A DNA stretch of 64,000 nt from Moricandia arvensis. Taxonomy: Eukaryota > Streptophyta > Magnoliopsida > Brassicales > Brassicaceae. Position 1 is the first letter of the stretch; the number at the start of each line of letters is the position of its first letter. This document shows, one piece after another, positions 23,858 through 35,650 of the stretch. The stretch is taken from the NCBI GenBank assembly GCA_905132765.1, contig CAJHQP010000607.1, positions 106,576-170,575 on the forward strand. Reading direction: 5' to 3'. The notes beneath the pieces were generated by a model. The model made no database searches, had not been told where the DNA came from, and was given only the letters and a program-made list of their open reading frames with translations. Position numbers and translations under genes: made by a program.

Positions 23858-26245
23858 CAAAACCAAGTGGACACAATAAAAGGATGGCCATCAAAACAGA
23901 TATGAGCAAAGCATATGATAAGATGGAGTGACCGTTTAGTGAACCAATTATGCGAAAGATAGGATTCTTAGAAATTTGGATTGGTTGGATAATGCGTTGT
24001 ATCACTTCGGTTAAATACAAGGTACTCATGAATGGTTAACCAAGGGGGAATATTGTTCCAAAAATAGTCCTACGTCAAGGAGATCCTTTGTCTCCTTTCA
24101 TCTTTATTCTATGCAGGGAATCGCTCGTTAGCCTTCTCCATCATGCAGAGAACCAAGGAAAGATAACGGAATGCGTGTTACTTGCAGAGGATATCTTTTT
24201 CTTTTGTAAGACGGAGCCCTGTGAATGTGAAGAAGTAATGAAAGTAGTAAGGAAGTATGGACAAGCTTCTGGTTAATGCATCAAATTTGAAAAATCCTCT
24301 CTTCTCTTTGGCAAAAGGATCGGTGCAGATGCTAGACAACAAATTAAGGATACACTTGGAATCTAGAATGAAGGAATAATGGGAAGACATTCAGGAATTC
24401 AAGAAGACATTAGTGGATCAAAATGCAAACTCTTTGCATTTCTAAGGGAAAAATAATGCATAGGGTGAATGGAGGGACGGGTAGATGGCTGTCAAAAGGA
24501 GGAAAGGAAGTTCTGATTAAATCTATCTTACTAGCTCTTCTGACATATGTAATGTCTAGCTTCTTGCTTCCGCTGAAAATATGTGAAAACCTCGGAAGTG
24601 CCATTGCACAGTTCTAGCGGAGCTCAAATCCACCAAAGAGAAGAATTCACTGGGCAAAATTGGAAAACAATGCTTATTAAGAGAGGAGGATGGGATTGGT
24701 TTTCGTATGATTCATGAGTTCAACTTGGATCTACTAGCAAAACAATTATGACGATTAGTCCAGTACACTGATTTGCTAGTGGTGCGGGTCTTGAGGGAAG
24801 GTGCTACAGAATGAGTTCGCCCTTGCAAGCTATCTCGGTAAGCAGTCCATACTATGTGTGGACAAGTATTACAGCGGCACGGAGCCTTATGATATTGGGA
24901 GTCAGACAGAAAATATATTGTGGACATGAGGTTAAGGTATGAGAGCATCCTTGGAACCCAACATTACCTGTTAGGGCAGCCCGACCATTGGCTTCAGTTC
25001 CAAACATGAGAGTGAGTGAGTGTATTAATCGAGAATCCAAGGAATGATACATTGGAATATTGGAGAATTATGTTGCTACCGCTGATATACCTCTCATACG
25101 GAGTTTAGCCATAAGTTCAATTCACCGCCGTGATACCTTCTGCTGAAACTACACAAGGAATGGCCAATATAGATATTGGGTTGCTTAAATCTGGATATTG
25201 GGTTGCTTGAAATTTATTGAAGATTGAGGAAGAGCTGGTGATAGATGAGACCAGTATAAACAAACTTCAAGCCTTTTCTTGTAAAGTGAAAGCAACTCAA
25301 AATATATGTCACCTTATGTGGCAATTGTTAACAGGACATGTGGCTGTCACGAGAAATCTGAACCATAGAAATATGCGATGTGATAATTACTGCCCACAAT
25401 GTGGAGAACCGGAGGAAACTGTCACCGATGCCATATTAGAATGTCCGTTGCAAACAGGGTCTCTATCATCGACACCATCCAGCCCCAACATTTTTCTGAC
25501 ATCAAGCATCTATGCCAATATGGACTACCTCTTCTGGAGGAAGAACAATATGGTTGAGCCAGAACTAGACATGGACCCTTATCCCTGGATAATCCGGTAT
25601 ATATGGACGGTCTGGAATGATAAAATATTTGAGGGGATTGACAGGGATCCTGTGGAGCTAGTCTGATATGCAGAAAGTGAGCGTCAAGCATGATTTAATG
25701 CTAATGAGATGATCATCCTTGCTCAACAAGGACATAGTGAAAATGAAAGACAAACCATAAGGCTGGATAATATATTCATGGTGGATGGTTCATGGACCTC
25801 CACAGCTCAGTTTAGTGGTTGTGGTTGAGTTTGGAAGGATAGTCATGGGAGGACTCAGCTCATGGGAACCCGAAACTTAAGAAGGCGAGAGATTGTGTTT
25901 CATTCGGAAGTGGAAGCGCTGAGATGCGCAATGGAAAGCATGCTTCAACATTCGTCATGTCAGCGTTTCGGGACAGATTACAAGGATCTAATCACAATGA
26001 TAAAGGATCCTAAAGCTTGGCCGAGTTTTGCCACAGAAATGGAGGATATTTAGACGCTGCAGATATGTTTTTTAGACTTTGAGATTTTTTCATATCCCAA
26101 GGGCACAAAATGGAATTTCGGATTCTCTAGCTAAGACTGCGAAAACTTTTCCTAGAGAGCTTGTTTTATTGGTTTTTCTATTCAAGTTTGTTACCTAGAC
26201 CACCTCAACCTTGAGTAATAGGATAGCCGTTTTGATGTCAAAAAA
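23858..26245 (+). pseudogene. LINE RT C-terminal half, zf-RVT and RNase H
   Basis: It continues the LINE: RMAIKTDMSKAYDKMEW (about 23880), VLRQGDPLSPFIFILCRESL (24067-24128) and a degraded AEDIFFF at the YADD position (24186; family FADD, changed to AED). Then come KSILLALLTYVMSSFLLPL (24520-24576), IHWAKLE and the zf-RVT block (25270-25460; CHLMWQLLTGHVAVTRNL, CGEPEETVTDAILECP). An RNase H-like end follows (about 25785-26150: DGSWTSTAQFSGCG and HSEVEALRCAMESML). Several stops and frameshifts are present. An A-rich tail follows at 26238-26255. Confidence 0.9.
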
Positions 26246-26270
26246 ATTAAAATAAAAATAAATTATAAAT

Positions 26271-26707
26271 ATTATTTAGTTTTCATTTAAGAAATCAAGA
26301 CATCTAGATTGTGTAATTGAAAAAAAATTTAAAAGTAATAGAGTATTCACAGTAGAGGTCTAAACTATTTGATGGTGCCAGCAATAATTTATAGTTTATG
26401 AGATAAAAACAGATAACTATATTCATTATTATACGATCATGAAATAAACTAATATAATATCAGTGTAATCACATACATTTTTACCTTATACTGAACAAAT
26501 TTAGGAGATTATGTCTCTTCGACATGCGATTATGAAACACAACCAAAATAATTAGTTAACAAACGATTGTAGGATCTAGCTTTTGTTTGTTGTTCTGTCT
26601 CAGTCTTGATTCCAGATCATATGTAATATGAGTGAAAGATCAACTTTTTTATGTCAAAGAAAAAAATAACCGAACAATCCTATGTTCATAAATATTGTAT
26701 CAGGTAT
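26271..26707. other. AT-rich stretch, no gene seen
   Basis: No coding region is supported between the LINE target copy and the inverted repeat. Confidence 0.5.
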
Positions 26708-27345
26708 TTAATATTGAGAAGAAAGCCATTTAAACCTTCAACTTACAAATTAAAGTCAAAAAAGACACGCAACTTATGTCTGAACCAAAATATTCTTCAA
26801 CATTTTAATATTGGCTATTTTATAACTTATATTTTGTTGACTTGACCATTTAAGAAATAAGAAAATCAAACTAATTGGAGTAACAATCGTTATACCTAAT
26901 ACAACGGCGTTTTAAAGATTATTTTATTTAAGGAAATTTCAAATCGATTTCATCTTTCTCACTTGAAAGCCTAATTTCCAATTCGATATCATCTTCCCCA
27001 AATTGATTCCAGAGGCAATCGATGATCGTCGGTATCGGCGATTACCTCTAAAATCGATTTGGAGAATATTTAACCGAACTAGGGATTAGGTTTTCGAGTG
27101 AGGAAAATGAAATCGATTTGTAATTTCCTTAAACAAAATGATTTTTAAAACACAGGTATAACGGTTGTTACTCAAGTTTAACAATGACTTTTCTGATTTC
27201 TTAAATGGACAAGTCAACAAAATATGAGAATTAAAATGCCAAGATTTAAAGTTGAAGAATTATTTGGTTCAAACATGAGTCAGAGATTTTTTGGGCTTTA
27301 ATATGAAAGTTGAAGACTTTAATGGTTGTTTTCTCTTTTAATATT
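26708..27345. repeat. Long inverted repeat (foldback / MITE-like hairpin)
   Basis: The left arm (about 26708-27010) and the right arm (about 27040-27345) are reverse complements over about 300 bases with scattered mismatches. Matching landmarks include TTTTGTTGACTTG.CCATTTAAGAAAT, AACAA(T/C)CGTTATACCT and GGAAATT.CAAATCGATTTCAT. The centre is around GGCAATCGATGATCGTCGGTATCGGCGATTACC. It has no coding capacity. A transcript would fold into one long hairpin. It could be a foldback element or an inverted duplication; no target duplication was resolved. Confidence 0.82.
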
Positions 27346-27602
27346 GCGTTAACAGAGGCAACAAAGTAAACTTGAGCATGGTACATGAAAAGTTACACAA
27401 CCAAGAGTACATGAATATAATTTTGGGAGAATTATGTTACCAAAATTTAGATATTATTTTTCAAATTTACCTTTAAATATTGATAATTTTCATAAATATC
27501 TTAAATTTGTGATAAAAGAACTTAATTAACTTTTTAAAATTATTATAAATGTTTAGAAACTATTTACATAAGTTTATAAACTCAAACCCACTTCTTAAAA
27601 AC
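27346..27602. other. AT-rich stretch, no gene seen
   Basis: No feature is supported. It ends at the 3' LTR border of element E. Confidence 0.5.
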
Positions 27603-28690
27603 TCATATGCTCAAATTAACATTTTAGTTAGTCTCTCAAATAAGAGAATCACAATATTACTTAAGGATATAATCCACATGGACTGAGAACTAAACAATAG
27701 ACTTATGGTTTCAAGTTAAGCTAAGTCAAAAAAGTATAAAGCAACAAAAAAGGGAATATATCGAATAGTTGTAAATTATCAAGAGAAAGCGGTAAATCTA
27801 GATAAACCAAACATGTGATTCAATACTGGAATCAGTAGTTGCCAAGGGTTTGTTAGATTTAATTCTAGAACTCAAATTCATAAGTTACCCAACTCTCAGA
27901 TGTAGAAATTGTATTAAAAACCAACTCTCGTCGCGAATCAATGATTCAGACAAACATTAGATAAGTTTGTTCAACTAAATTCCTAAACTAACTCTTGTTG
28001 CGAATAACTATCTAGTTCAACAGATTTAGGTTCATGTAATTGATTACACTCTTGTGTCTCACAACTATCTTAAAATTCTAGGATCTAATTAATTACTCTA
28101 AAAACTAGTATGATAAGCAATCCTGGTGTAGAATTCTATGAATAATCCTTGTAATCTATCAATCAACAATTCAACATTAAACCCTAGAGATCTCTAAATC
28201 CAACAAGGTGATTACTCAGTGATTAGAGAAAACATAATCAAAGACTGAATAAATCTCATTAAATAAATCAAAACAGGATGAAGGAGTTCTTCTCTTCTCT
28301 CCAAATCTAAAACAAAGCTTAGCCGTCAACAATGGCTTAGAAAACATAATATCGGTCTAAAACACAACTCTGACTCTTGTGTAAACACTAAAAACTTATG
28401 GGCTTCTATGCAATTTCTTGAAACTTCATTAAAATCGTGTGGGTTTAACGTGTAAGGATGGGTGTCGCGCGACACCAAGGGTACTGCTGATCGACACCTT
28501 TGAACACAAATGAGTTCAATTTGTTCTTTTCATCATCCTTTCTCTTCAAGTTTAAATAGTTTCAAAATCTTCAAAGTACACCAAATTGTACCTAAACCTG
28601 CGAAAACTCTAAATATGACTCCAAACATATACTATACTCTAAAACCAGACTTAAACCATGGTAAAAACCAGTAAAAACCACGATATATCA
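27603..28690 (-). repeat. Element E 3' LTR
   Basis: The minus strand begins TGATATATCGTGG and ends TTTGAGCATATGA. It matches LTRs C and D in layout: a paired GTGTCG site, a GGAGAGAAGAGAAGAACTCC block and CTCTTATTTGAGAG near the end. The closing CA is changed to GA. Confidence 0.85.
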
Positions 28691-29097
28691 ACTCCTGCAG
28701 ATTATCCTTTTCTTGCGCTCAAGCAAACAATACAATGAACATGTGAAAGAGGTTTGAAAATGCAGGAACTCACATATTCTTCACAACCACCACTGTCACC
28801 TCTACAATATTGCAAGCCACATAAAATAATACCAATGTTAGGAGGTACTTCCATTAACTCAACCTTGGCTTAGAAACCTGACCATCCAGCCAACATTTCA
28901 CCAGACACCATCCATCCCACAGCTCACCAGACACCATCTGGCTGATCTTCCACCAGCCTCACTTAAGAGATAACTGTGCATGCTCATCTTGAGAGTATCG
29001 ATCGAAGGACACATGGACTCTAACCCAATAAGGTTTCTGAACACACATACAGTCTTCTCTGGTTCCTTTTGTCGCTCTCTTCTCGCTTTAATAACTC
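28691..29097 (-). other. Element E 3' non-coding region, part next to LTR
   Basis: Shares AGTCCATGTGTCCTTCGATCGATACTC-like text with the 3' region of element B (near 20407-20437). A polypurine-like GGATAATCTGCAGGAGT precedes the LTR on the minus strand. It is interrupted at 29098-29105 by the hAT target site. Confidence 0.7.
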
Positions 29098-29105
29098 AAT
29101 TTCTC

Positions 29106-32100
29106 TAGGCCTACGAGTCCGGTTTATTTGGTACTTCGTTTTGGGTACTTCGGTTCTTCGGTTATCTCATAATAAGAAAATGTTTATGAATGGAAAAAAA
29201 CAATTAATATTTTGGTTCGGTTTAGGTTGCTTCGATTTCAAAAATTTGTAACTTTATTTATAATTTCGATGACCTTCATCTAGTTCGGTAAGCTTCGGTT
29301 AGTTCAGTATAGTTCGGTTAATTTGGTAAATCATCAAAACCAGTTTTGTAGATCAAATTATGTGATTTTGATTAATTGAGACACTTTAATTGCGATGGGA
29401 CAAATTTAATTAATGCCTTGTGGTTTAATTGCACTTGAAACATATATTTGTATGTTACAACGCATTCAAAAATTCTTCCAAACCTATGCTGTAATTTTGT
29501 TTTCAAAGATGATAACATCACATATTCACACCCATAACAGAGAAGGGAAAACAACTGCATCTAGAGGTATTAACCAAACACACATTGTAACTCAAGCTGA
29601 ATAAAATACAAAAAGAACCAAAATACATTCAGTTGTTTCACGTGAGCACGTATGTCTTTCAAGCGGTACTTCAGCTTCTGCAAATTCACAAAAAAAAAAC
29701 ACATTAGTGAAGAACAAACAATTCAGAAACATAAAGCAAAAAAAAAAAAGTTACCAGTCCATCATGGAAAGCCAGTTCTTCAAACATTTGCACCATGGAA
29801 GAAACCTTCACTTCGGAAATGGAATTCTGAATCCAGTGTTCTGAACATACCAAAGCTTCAACCATGTAAGGTGTTAAACAAATTTTATAAGGATCTAGTA
29901 TCCGACCACTACTACTAATAGCTGATCCGGAGGCAACTGAAGAAACCTGGATGGCAAGTACGTCTCTAACAAACTCTGATATGAATGGGTATTTAGAGAT
30001 GTTACGTTTCCACTAATATAGGACATGATAATTCAACCCTAAACCGTTGTCTTCTCGTGGCACAGGCTTTTCCGACAAATATATGTTTATTCACTGCATA
30101 TTTCAACATCGTTGTCTCCTTAACAATCTCTGAGTACAGAGAATCCATCCTCTCATACTCATCATCACTAGATAAATCAAAAACAACACTTGGGTGCTCA
30201 GAATCAGTATGCTCTTCTAGTTCCAGCACTTTCACCTTCAGCTGACTTTCTTATTAAAACATATGCGTCATACATCTCTCGCATAATCCTATTAATAGAT
30301 TATTTAAGGTGATTACTTTCTAGACTATCTTTCACATAAAGCTTGTCAAGGCAATGTGAAGTAAACTTCATTTTGTTCCTTGGATCAAAAACACTAGCAA
30401 TAATAACTAGTGGGTTCATATTCAAAATACCATCCTAATACTTCTCAAACTCCTCTCTCATACTTGCTGCTTCGATTCTAACAAATTCATCTTTGTGATT
30501 ACTCAAGGAAATCAGACTTCTTTCAGTGATGACGATCTCTTTGTTACAGATGGAAGAATTTACTGTCTTAGATGCTGAATATGCCAAAGTACTGTTGAAA
30601 AAGATTATGAGAAACTTCACTAACCTTTGAACTTCACCCCAACTATAAGAAATTGGTGGTCCAATCCTTTTGAGTCCCTTCTCATCCAATTCCAAGAAGT
30701 ACTCATTATAGAGCTTATCTTCATCCAACATCTTCTCAAAAGAAACTCTCAGTTTAATCACAGCTGTCAACATAAGGTATGTTGAGTTCCAACGGGTAGT
30801 GCAGTCCATGGATAAGCTGCCTCTAGAAAGTTTCCTGTCTCAACCCGTATTTCAAACAATTTCAGTCTTCATTCACACGATCGCACATACTTTACAGCAT
30901 TGCGTATGGCAATAATATTCTTTCGTACATGTGATAAACCATCTCTTACAATCAGGTTAAATATGTGAGCAAAGCAGCACATATGCAAATACACACCATT
31001 TTTAACCAAGCCAGTTTCTCCTTTCAGCCGCAAACAATCCGTGAATAACTTCAACGCCTTATCATTTCATTTAGTTATCCACTGTAACTGTGAAGACCTT
31101 TTCAATACCCCATTCATCTAAGCATGAAATCAGATGTTTAGAGATCGTATCTCCTTAGTGGTATGTGACAGGCTTGAACCTAAGGATCCTTTTCTGCAAT
31201 ACCCAATTTGCACCAATCCAGTGCGACGTGACAACCATATAACTAACCAAGGCACTAGGCGCTATCCATATGTCTGTTGTTTGCGACACTCTCGGCTTAT
31301 GACAGCTGGATAAGTTCTTCAAATCTGCTTTATCTTGCACAAACCTAGAAAAAATGTCTTCTGTAGCTGTCCTTCTACAATGAACCGTGTACATTGGAAA
31401 TATATTATGGCAAAAACGACTAAAGCCCTCTGATTCCACAAAAGAAAACAACAACTCACTAAGTATGATCATTTTATTCACTGATCTTCTAAAAAGGGTC
31501 GCATCATACCTACCAGCTAAGGCTGGACCACTAATATTCCCAGTCAACGTTTGTTGAGTTTTACTCTATTGATCAGCCTTATACAATTTTTTTTTTAAAA
31601 TTCTATGTGATTTATCATGGGACTGATTCCAACTGTTTTACTATCACAACCTATCTCTATACCAAAGAAATGACAGTTGCATTGTGTAGGATCATCTTCT
31701 TTTGGATGAAGAATTCCCATACCTTTCCTCTATGAGCAATTTTCTTCCTTGGTTTTTGGTGGAAGAGCAGTTTCTTTTCTTTTCTTTCTAGCAAGAGAAG
31801 GTTCTGAAGCGTCTTCTCCTGTAATCTCATCGTCAAGCATTTCTTCATTCTGATTATAAAAATAAGTTGAATCCATCTGCACAAACATAAACAGACAATC
31901 AATTATATATAAACACTTAAACATTGTAACACTTGTATCCTTTAAGAACTATCCACATTTTTAAATTTCCAAAGACACTACTAGCAACACAAAACAAAAA
32001 CGGAACTCACAGATTTGGTCAGGTTGCTAAAACTTCAAAACGGAAGAAAAATAAGAGTCTAAGCACTAGAAAAGGCAGAGAAATGAAAAAAGACAAGAAG

Positions 32101-32489
32101 TAGAGGAAGACAAATTAGATCTATTACTGTTAAATGAAGCACGAGAGGAAGATGAAGTCAAGAAAGAGATGCTATAAAAAAAGATGAAATCAAGAAAGAT
32201 CTGCTATGAAACGAAGAGGCTTAGACTTCCACCGTTTCAAGAAAATAAAATGAAAATGAAGAAGCTTAGGTTTAGGGTGACTTAAAGGTGAGATCCGTAC
32301 ATATTTAGGTTTTATTTCTAAAAAAAATCGATTAATTGTTTGGTTATAGTGAACCAAACGAGATAGCCGATAACCCAACGCAATGTCAGATGTTATCGAT
32401 CGGCTTAAGCTTTTAAATGAGTACTAACATAATTTCTTAATTATCGGTTTGGTTTGGCCAATTTGGTTTGATTTAAAATCCCAGCCCTT
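29106..32489 (-). mobile_element. hAT (Ac-like) DNA transposon in element E
   Basis: The element has 8-bp target copies AATTTCTC (29098-29105) and AATGTCTC (32490-32497), 7 of 8 identical. Ends are TAGGCCTACGAG on the left and CCCAGCCCTT on the right, imperfect inverted repeats of the hAT (C)AGGGCTGGG type. Subterminal GGTTCGGTT/GGTTTGGTT motifs cluster at 29100-29335 and 32330-32475, as in hAT elements. The transposase is on the minus strand. On either side the 3' non-coding sequence of element E continues. Confidence 0.88.
29745..31905 (-). pseudogene. hAT transposase (BED finger, RNase H-like, dimerisation domain), decayed
   Basis: In minus-strand order: a BED-type zinc finger (about 31735-31600, KVWEFFIQK...CNCHF-like); VHCRRTATEDIFSRFVQDKA, then VSQTTDIWIAPSALVSYMVV (about 31380-31230); LKLFTDCLRLKGE-like and CFAHIFNLIVRDGL (31054-30930); CTTRWNSTYLMLTAVIKLRV (30803-30744); GPPISYSW and VKFLIIFFNST (about 30660-30590). 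The hAT C-terminal dimerisation block (YMVEALVCSEHWI-like) is read at about 29880-29750 in another frame. This is the RICESLEEPER/Ac type. Frameshifts near 31150, 31060, 30830, 30400 and 30000 show it is inactive. Confidence 0.9.
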
Positions 32490-33300
32490 AATGTCTCTCT
32501 TCTTTGAAGGATATCATTTTTTTAATTGACTGAGTTATTTGGCCATGCTTCCAAGATCCAAGCACTAATTGTGGTTGCCACCAACACATGATTCACTTCT
32601 TTTTGACCTATATCTCTTTTTCTATTTTTAACTTTGAAGCGGAGAGAAAGGGGAACCAAAAACACACAAACATGCCTTCCAGACCTAAAAGACGAGTCTG
32701 ATCTAGTGTATAGCAAACCCAAGGCAATCGAGTAGATTAATGTTGGAGGAAGTTTTACATCCTTCAGACATTCTTAATGAGCGTGGATGTTACTGGCTGG
32801 TTGATCCACTTTGGTGATTTCCAAGTATTAAACCCTGAAATTAGTAACTCAAAAATGGTGCGAAGAGTGGTTAGGTAGTTAGTTCCAAGAAAAAGTTTAC
32901 AGTTTCCGGGTGACTCTGTTTTGACTCAATAAACGACTCAGACTGACTGAAACAGAAACACACTGACACACAAAACAAAATACAATGTCAGTAGACACCT
33001 CCCCAGACTTAAAAAACCACTGACCCAATTGTTAAACAGTCTGAGATTGCCAAAAAAACAAAGAAGACGAGTAAACTAGGGAAAGTAAAAACGTACCTCA
33101 TTGTCGAGATGAGTGTCAGCCGACAAAGATGGGTGTCACTCGCTACTCCAAGGGCCGAAGGGTGGTCGACCGACACTAGTTACTCCACGATACAATGTTT
33201 TTAAAGAAAACTCATCAGTGGGTTGCCTCCCACCGAGTGCTTGTTTACCATCATTGGCTCAACTTTGGTGACTGGATTCAGTCCATATGAGATTGTGAAC
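32490..33300 (-). other. Element E 3' non-coding region, part before C
   Basis: Read on the minus strand it parallels D at 41100-41760 and B at 19370-20050: a GGGAGGCAACCCACTG phrase (33240-33210), AACTCCAAAG... and a CTTGGGTTTGCTATACACT block (about 32720). It contains GTGTCG motifs near 33110-33170. No gene is supported. Confidence 0.7.
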
Positions 33301-34636
33301 TGATATACCATGGTTTTTACCACTTTTAAACCATTGTATAAGTCCCTTTTAGAATCTATTATATTTTTGGAGTCGTTTTGGTGTTTTTGTGTTATACAGG
33401 GTCTAGGTACGTTTTGAAGAACTTCAAAGATTTTAGAGCTATTTGAGGTGGAGAACTGTGCAGATTCATCAGAAGTTTAGATATGGATGGAGACCTTCCC
33501 ATGGTGAGATTGAGCTCATATATATACACAATATATAGATTTGAGTTAGCTTTCTAATGTTTTGAAGTCAATCAGGATCCTAGATCAAAATTTATGCACG
33601 TTTTACTAAAGAGTGGTATGTCTGACACGCGAGCATGAAACTATCAAGAATTCAAGAGATCTAAGGAGTGTCGAACGATACCACCATGGGTGACAATCGA
33701 AAATCCTCCATATCAGAAAACCGACAAATTTTAATGAAGTTCAAAATTTTCAACTTTTCCCCAAAAATTCCCCTATTTCCAGGAGACCCATAGCCGACCC
33801 AAAACCCTACATATATGTTTTCTAAGAAATCGTGGAGGCTATGCTATTATTTTAGGTTTTCTTTTAGGTTAGGAGAGAAGAGAAGAACTCCTTCAGAGTC
33901 CTCTTGTAACTCCTTTGGTTTTGCTATTGATTTATGATATTTATTCATTCTATGATTTCCGTTTCGTCTATCATGTCTGAGTAGATCCCTTGTGAGGTTT
34001 AAGGTTTTGTAGCGTTTTGACTTATAGAATTTCTAGGGTGATTTAATAGGATCCTTCACAGAATTGATTTAACTGTGTGTGTTCTAGTAGCTAACTAGAA
34101 CCCTGAACTTATGATAATTAACAACCACTAGAGTGGGTTCAACTCGTGATAATAATTCTGCTGAGCTAGGTTGTTAGACGCATGCGAGATATGGTTTAAC
34201 TAACATAGTGAACATATCGATCTTTGCATTAATACTTGCCTAAAGAAGTATCGATCGACACTAAGTAGTATCGATTGACATTCGCTCCTTATTCGCACGC
34301 GAGGGCTGGGATATAGGATTTAGACATGCTATTAGACTCGCGGCGAAAGATGGGTATCTTACCATTGCATTCAAGTTCTAGGATCAAACCCTTGAAATCT
34401 ATTGATTAGAGTTCGGATAACCTGAATGAAATTCTAATTCTAGCACCCTTCTTCCATCGTTAACAAACTCTATTTTAATTATTGCTTTGTTGTTTACTGA
34501 TTTATATATTTTGACATAACTTAATCTCAAAATCAAGTCTATTGTGTGAAAGATAGAGTCGCTGTCGATTCATTTCCTAAGTACTACAATTAATCTCTTA
34601 TTTGAGAGAGTTGCTCTATGGTAATTTGAGCACATC
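33301..34636 (+). repeat. Solo LTR C (Athila-like) inserted in element E
   Basis: A complete LTR in plus orientation runs from TGATATACCATGG to TTTGAGCACATCA and resembles the D and E LTRs. It has no PBS or PPT on either side. Flanks are TGAAC before and GGAAC after, 4 of 5 identical, consistent with a target duplication. Coding text of E (ENCFGA) and its terminal region continue across it on the minus strand. A solo LTR is usually left by LTR-LTR recombination of a full element. It contains two CGATCGACA/CGATTGACA sites near 34251-34280. Confidence 0.8.
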
Positions 34637-35420
34637 AGGAACTTGCTCCAAAACAGTTCTCAATTTAAATTATCTTCAACTTCAAGACACTGCTCATAAA
34701 AGCTTTCATAGACTCTTCTTCTTTGTATGTTATCTCAGAAGTGAAAACTGCTCAAACCCTAGCAAATGGTTGTGAATCCTCAACTATGAACTTTGTACTC
34801 TATGACACTATCTGAGAAATTGTGAGGAACCAGTGTCAACTGAGGATTCCTCCTCTTCCTCCTCTTCCTCCTCCTCCTCCTCAGATTAGACTCGCAGCAA
34901 AAGATGGGTATCTTACCATTGCATTCTAATTCTAGGATCAAACCCTTAAAATTTATCGATTAGAGTTCTGATAACCTGGATGAAATCCTAATTCTAGCAC
35001 CCTTGTTCAATCGTTAACAAACGCTATTTTAATTATTGCGTTGTTGTTTACTACGTTATATAATTTGACTAGCTTAATCTGAAACTCAAGTCTATTGTGT
35101 GAAAGATAGAGTCTATGTGGATTCGTACCCTAAGTACTGCAATCAATCTCTTATTTGAAAGAGTTTCTCTAGGGTAATTTGAGCACATCGGGAAATTGCT
35201 CCAAAACAGTTCTCAATGTCCAATATCATCAACTTTAACACACTGCTCATGAAATCTTTCATAGACTCTTTGTCTTTGTACATTATCTCAGAAGTAAAAA
35301 CTACTTAAACCTTAGTGAATGGTTGTGCGAATTCTCTGATATGAACTTTGTACTCTATGACACTATCTGAGAAGCTATGAGGAACTAGTGTCATTTGAGG
35401 ATTCCTCCTCCTTCTTCTTC
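34331..35420. repeat. Tandem duplication, period 554 bp
   Basis: Copy 1 (34331-34884) and copy 2 (34885 to about 35420) both start ATTAGACTCGC and both include the last ~305 bases of LTR C plus ~230 bases of element E. Copy 1 ends in a short CTC/CTT repeat just before copy 2, and copy 2 ends in the large CTC array. The duplication therefore arose after C was inserted, with one breakpoint in the microsatellite. Confidence 0.88.
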
Positions 35421-35650
35421 TTCTCCTCCTCCTCCTCCTCCTCCTCCTCCTCCTCATACTCCTCCTCATCCTCCTCCTCCTCCTCCTCCTCCTCCTCCTC
35501 CTTCTCTGCCTCCTCCTCCTCCTCTCCTCCTCCTCCTCCTCCTCCTCCTCCTCCTCCTCCTCCTCCTCCTCCTCCCCTTCCTCATCATCATCATCCTTCC
35601 TTCTCCTCCTCAAATGTTTTCTATTGTGACCTACCCACCCAGACTAGATG
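34637..35650 (-). pseudogene. Element E late ORF with acidic microsatellite-coded stretch
   Basis: The minus strand encodes DDDDEEGEEEEE-type residues and then, in mixed frames, arginine or glutamate runs, produced by the CTC array. After that comes PQMTLVPHSFSDSVIEYKVH (about 35400-35340), continuing as KDKESMKDFMSSVLKL and ENCFGA (about 35280-35190). Owing to the duplication the last part appears twice (again at about 34850-34640). I do not recognise the domain. It may belong to the Athila ORF1-like protein, since an ETCFPTIS ending occurs in D. Confidence 0.5.
35401..35616. repeat. CTC/CCT trinucleotide microsatellite
   Basis: An almost pure (TCC)n tract with small interruptions (CTT, CAT, CTG) runs to about 35575, then a CATCATCATC patch. 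A shorter relative is at 34850-34882. Open frames through it in several phases (poly-S, poly-P, poly-L, poly-E, poly-R) are compositional. Confidence 0.95.

Larger units (their letters stand above)
12556..26255 (+). mobile_element. 5'-truncated LINE (L1-like), split by nested LTR elements
   Basis: The two halves of one non-LTR retrotransposon lie at 12556-13437 and 23858-26255. The 15-bp sequence AAATAAATTATAAAT occurs at 12541-12555, before the 5' end, and at 26256-26270, after the A-rich tail. This is the expected target duplication of target-primed reverse transcription. The RT reading breaks after FHALR at 13437 and resumes with a HNKRMAIKTDMSKAYD block at about 23865. Without the insert the LINE is about 3.28 kb. 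It has no endonuclease domain, so it was truncated at the 5' end on insertion. Confidence 0.92.
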
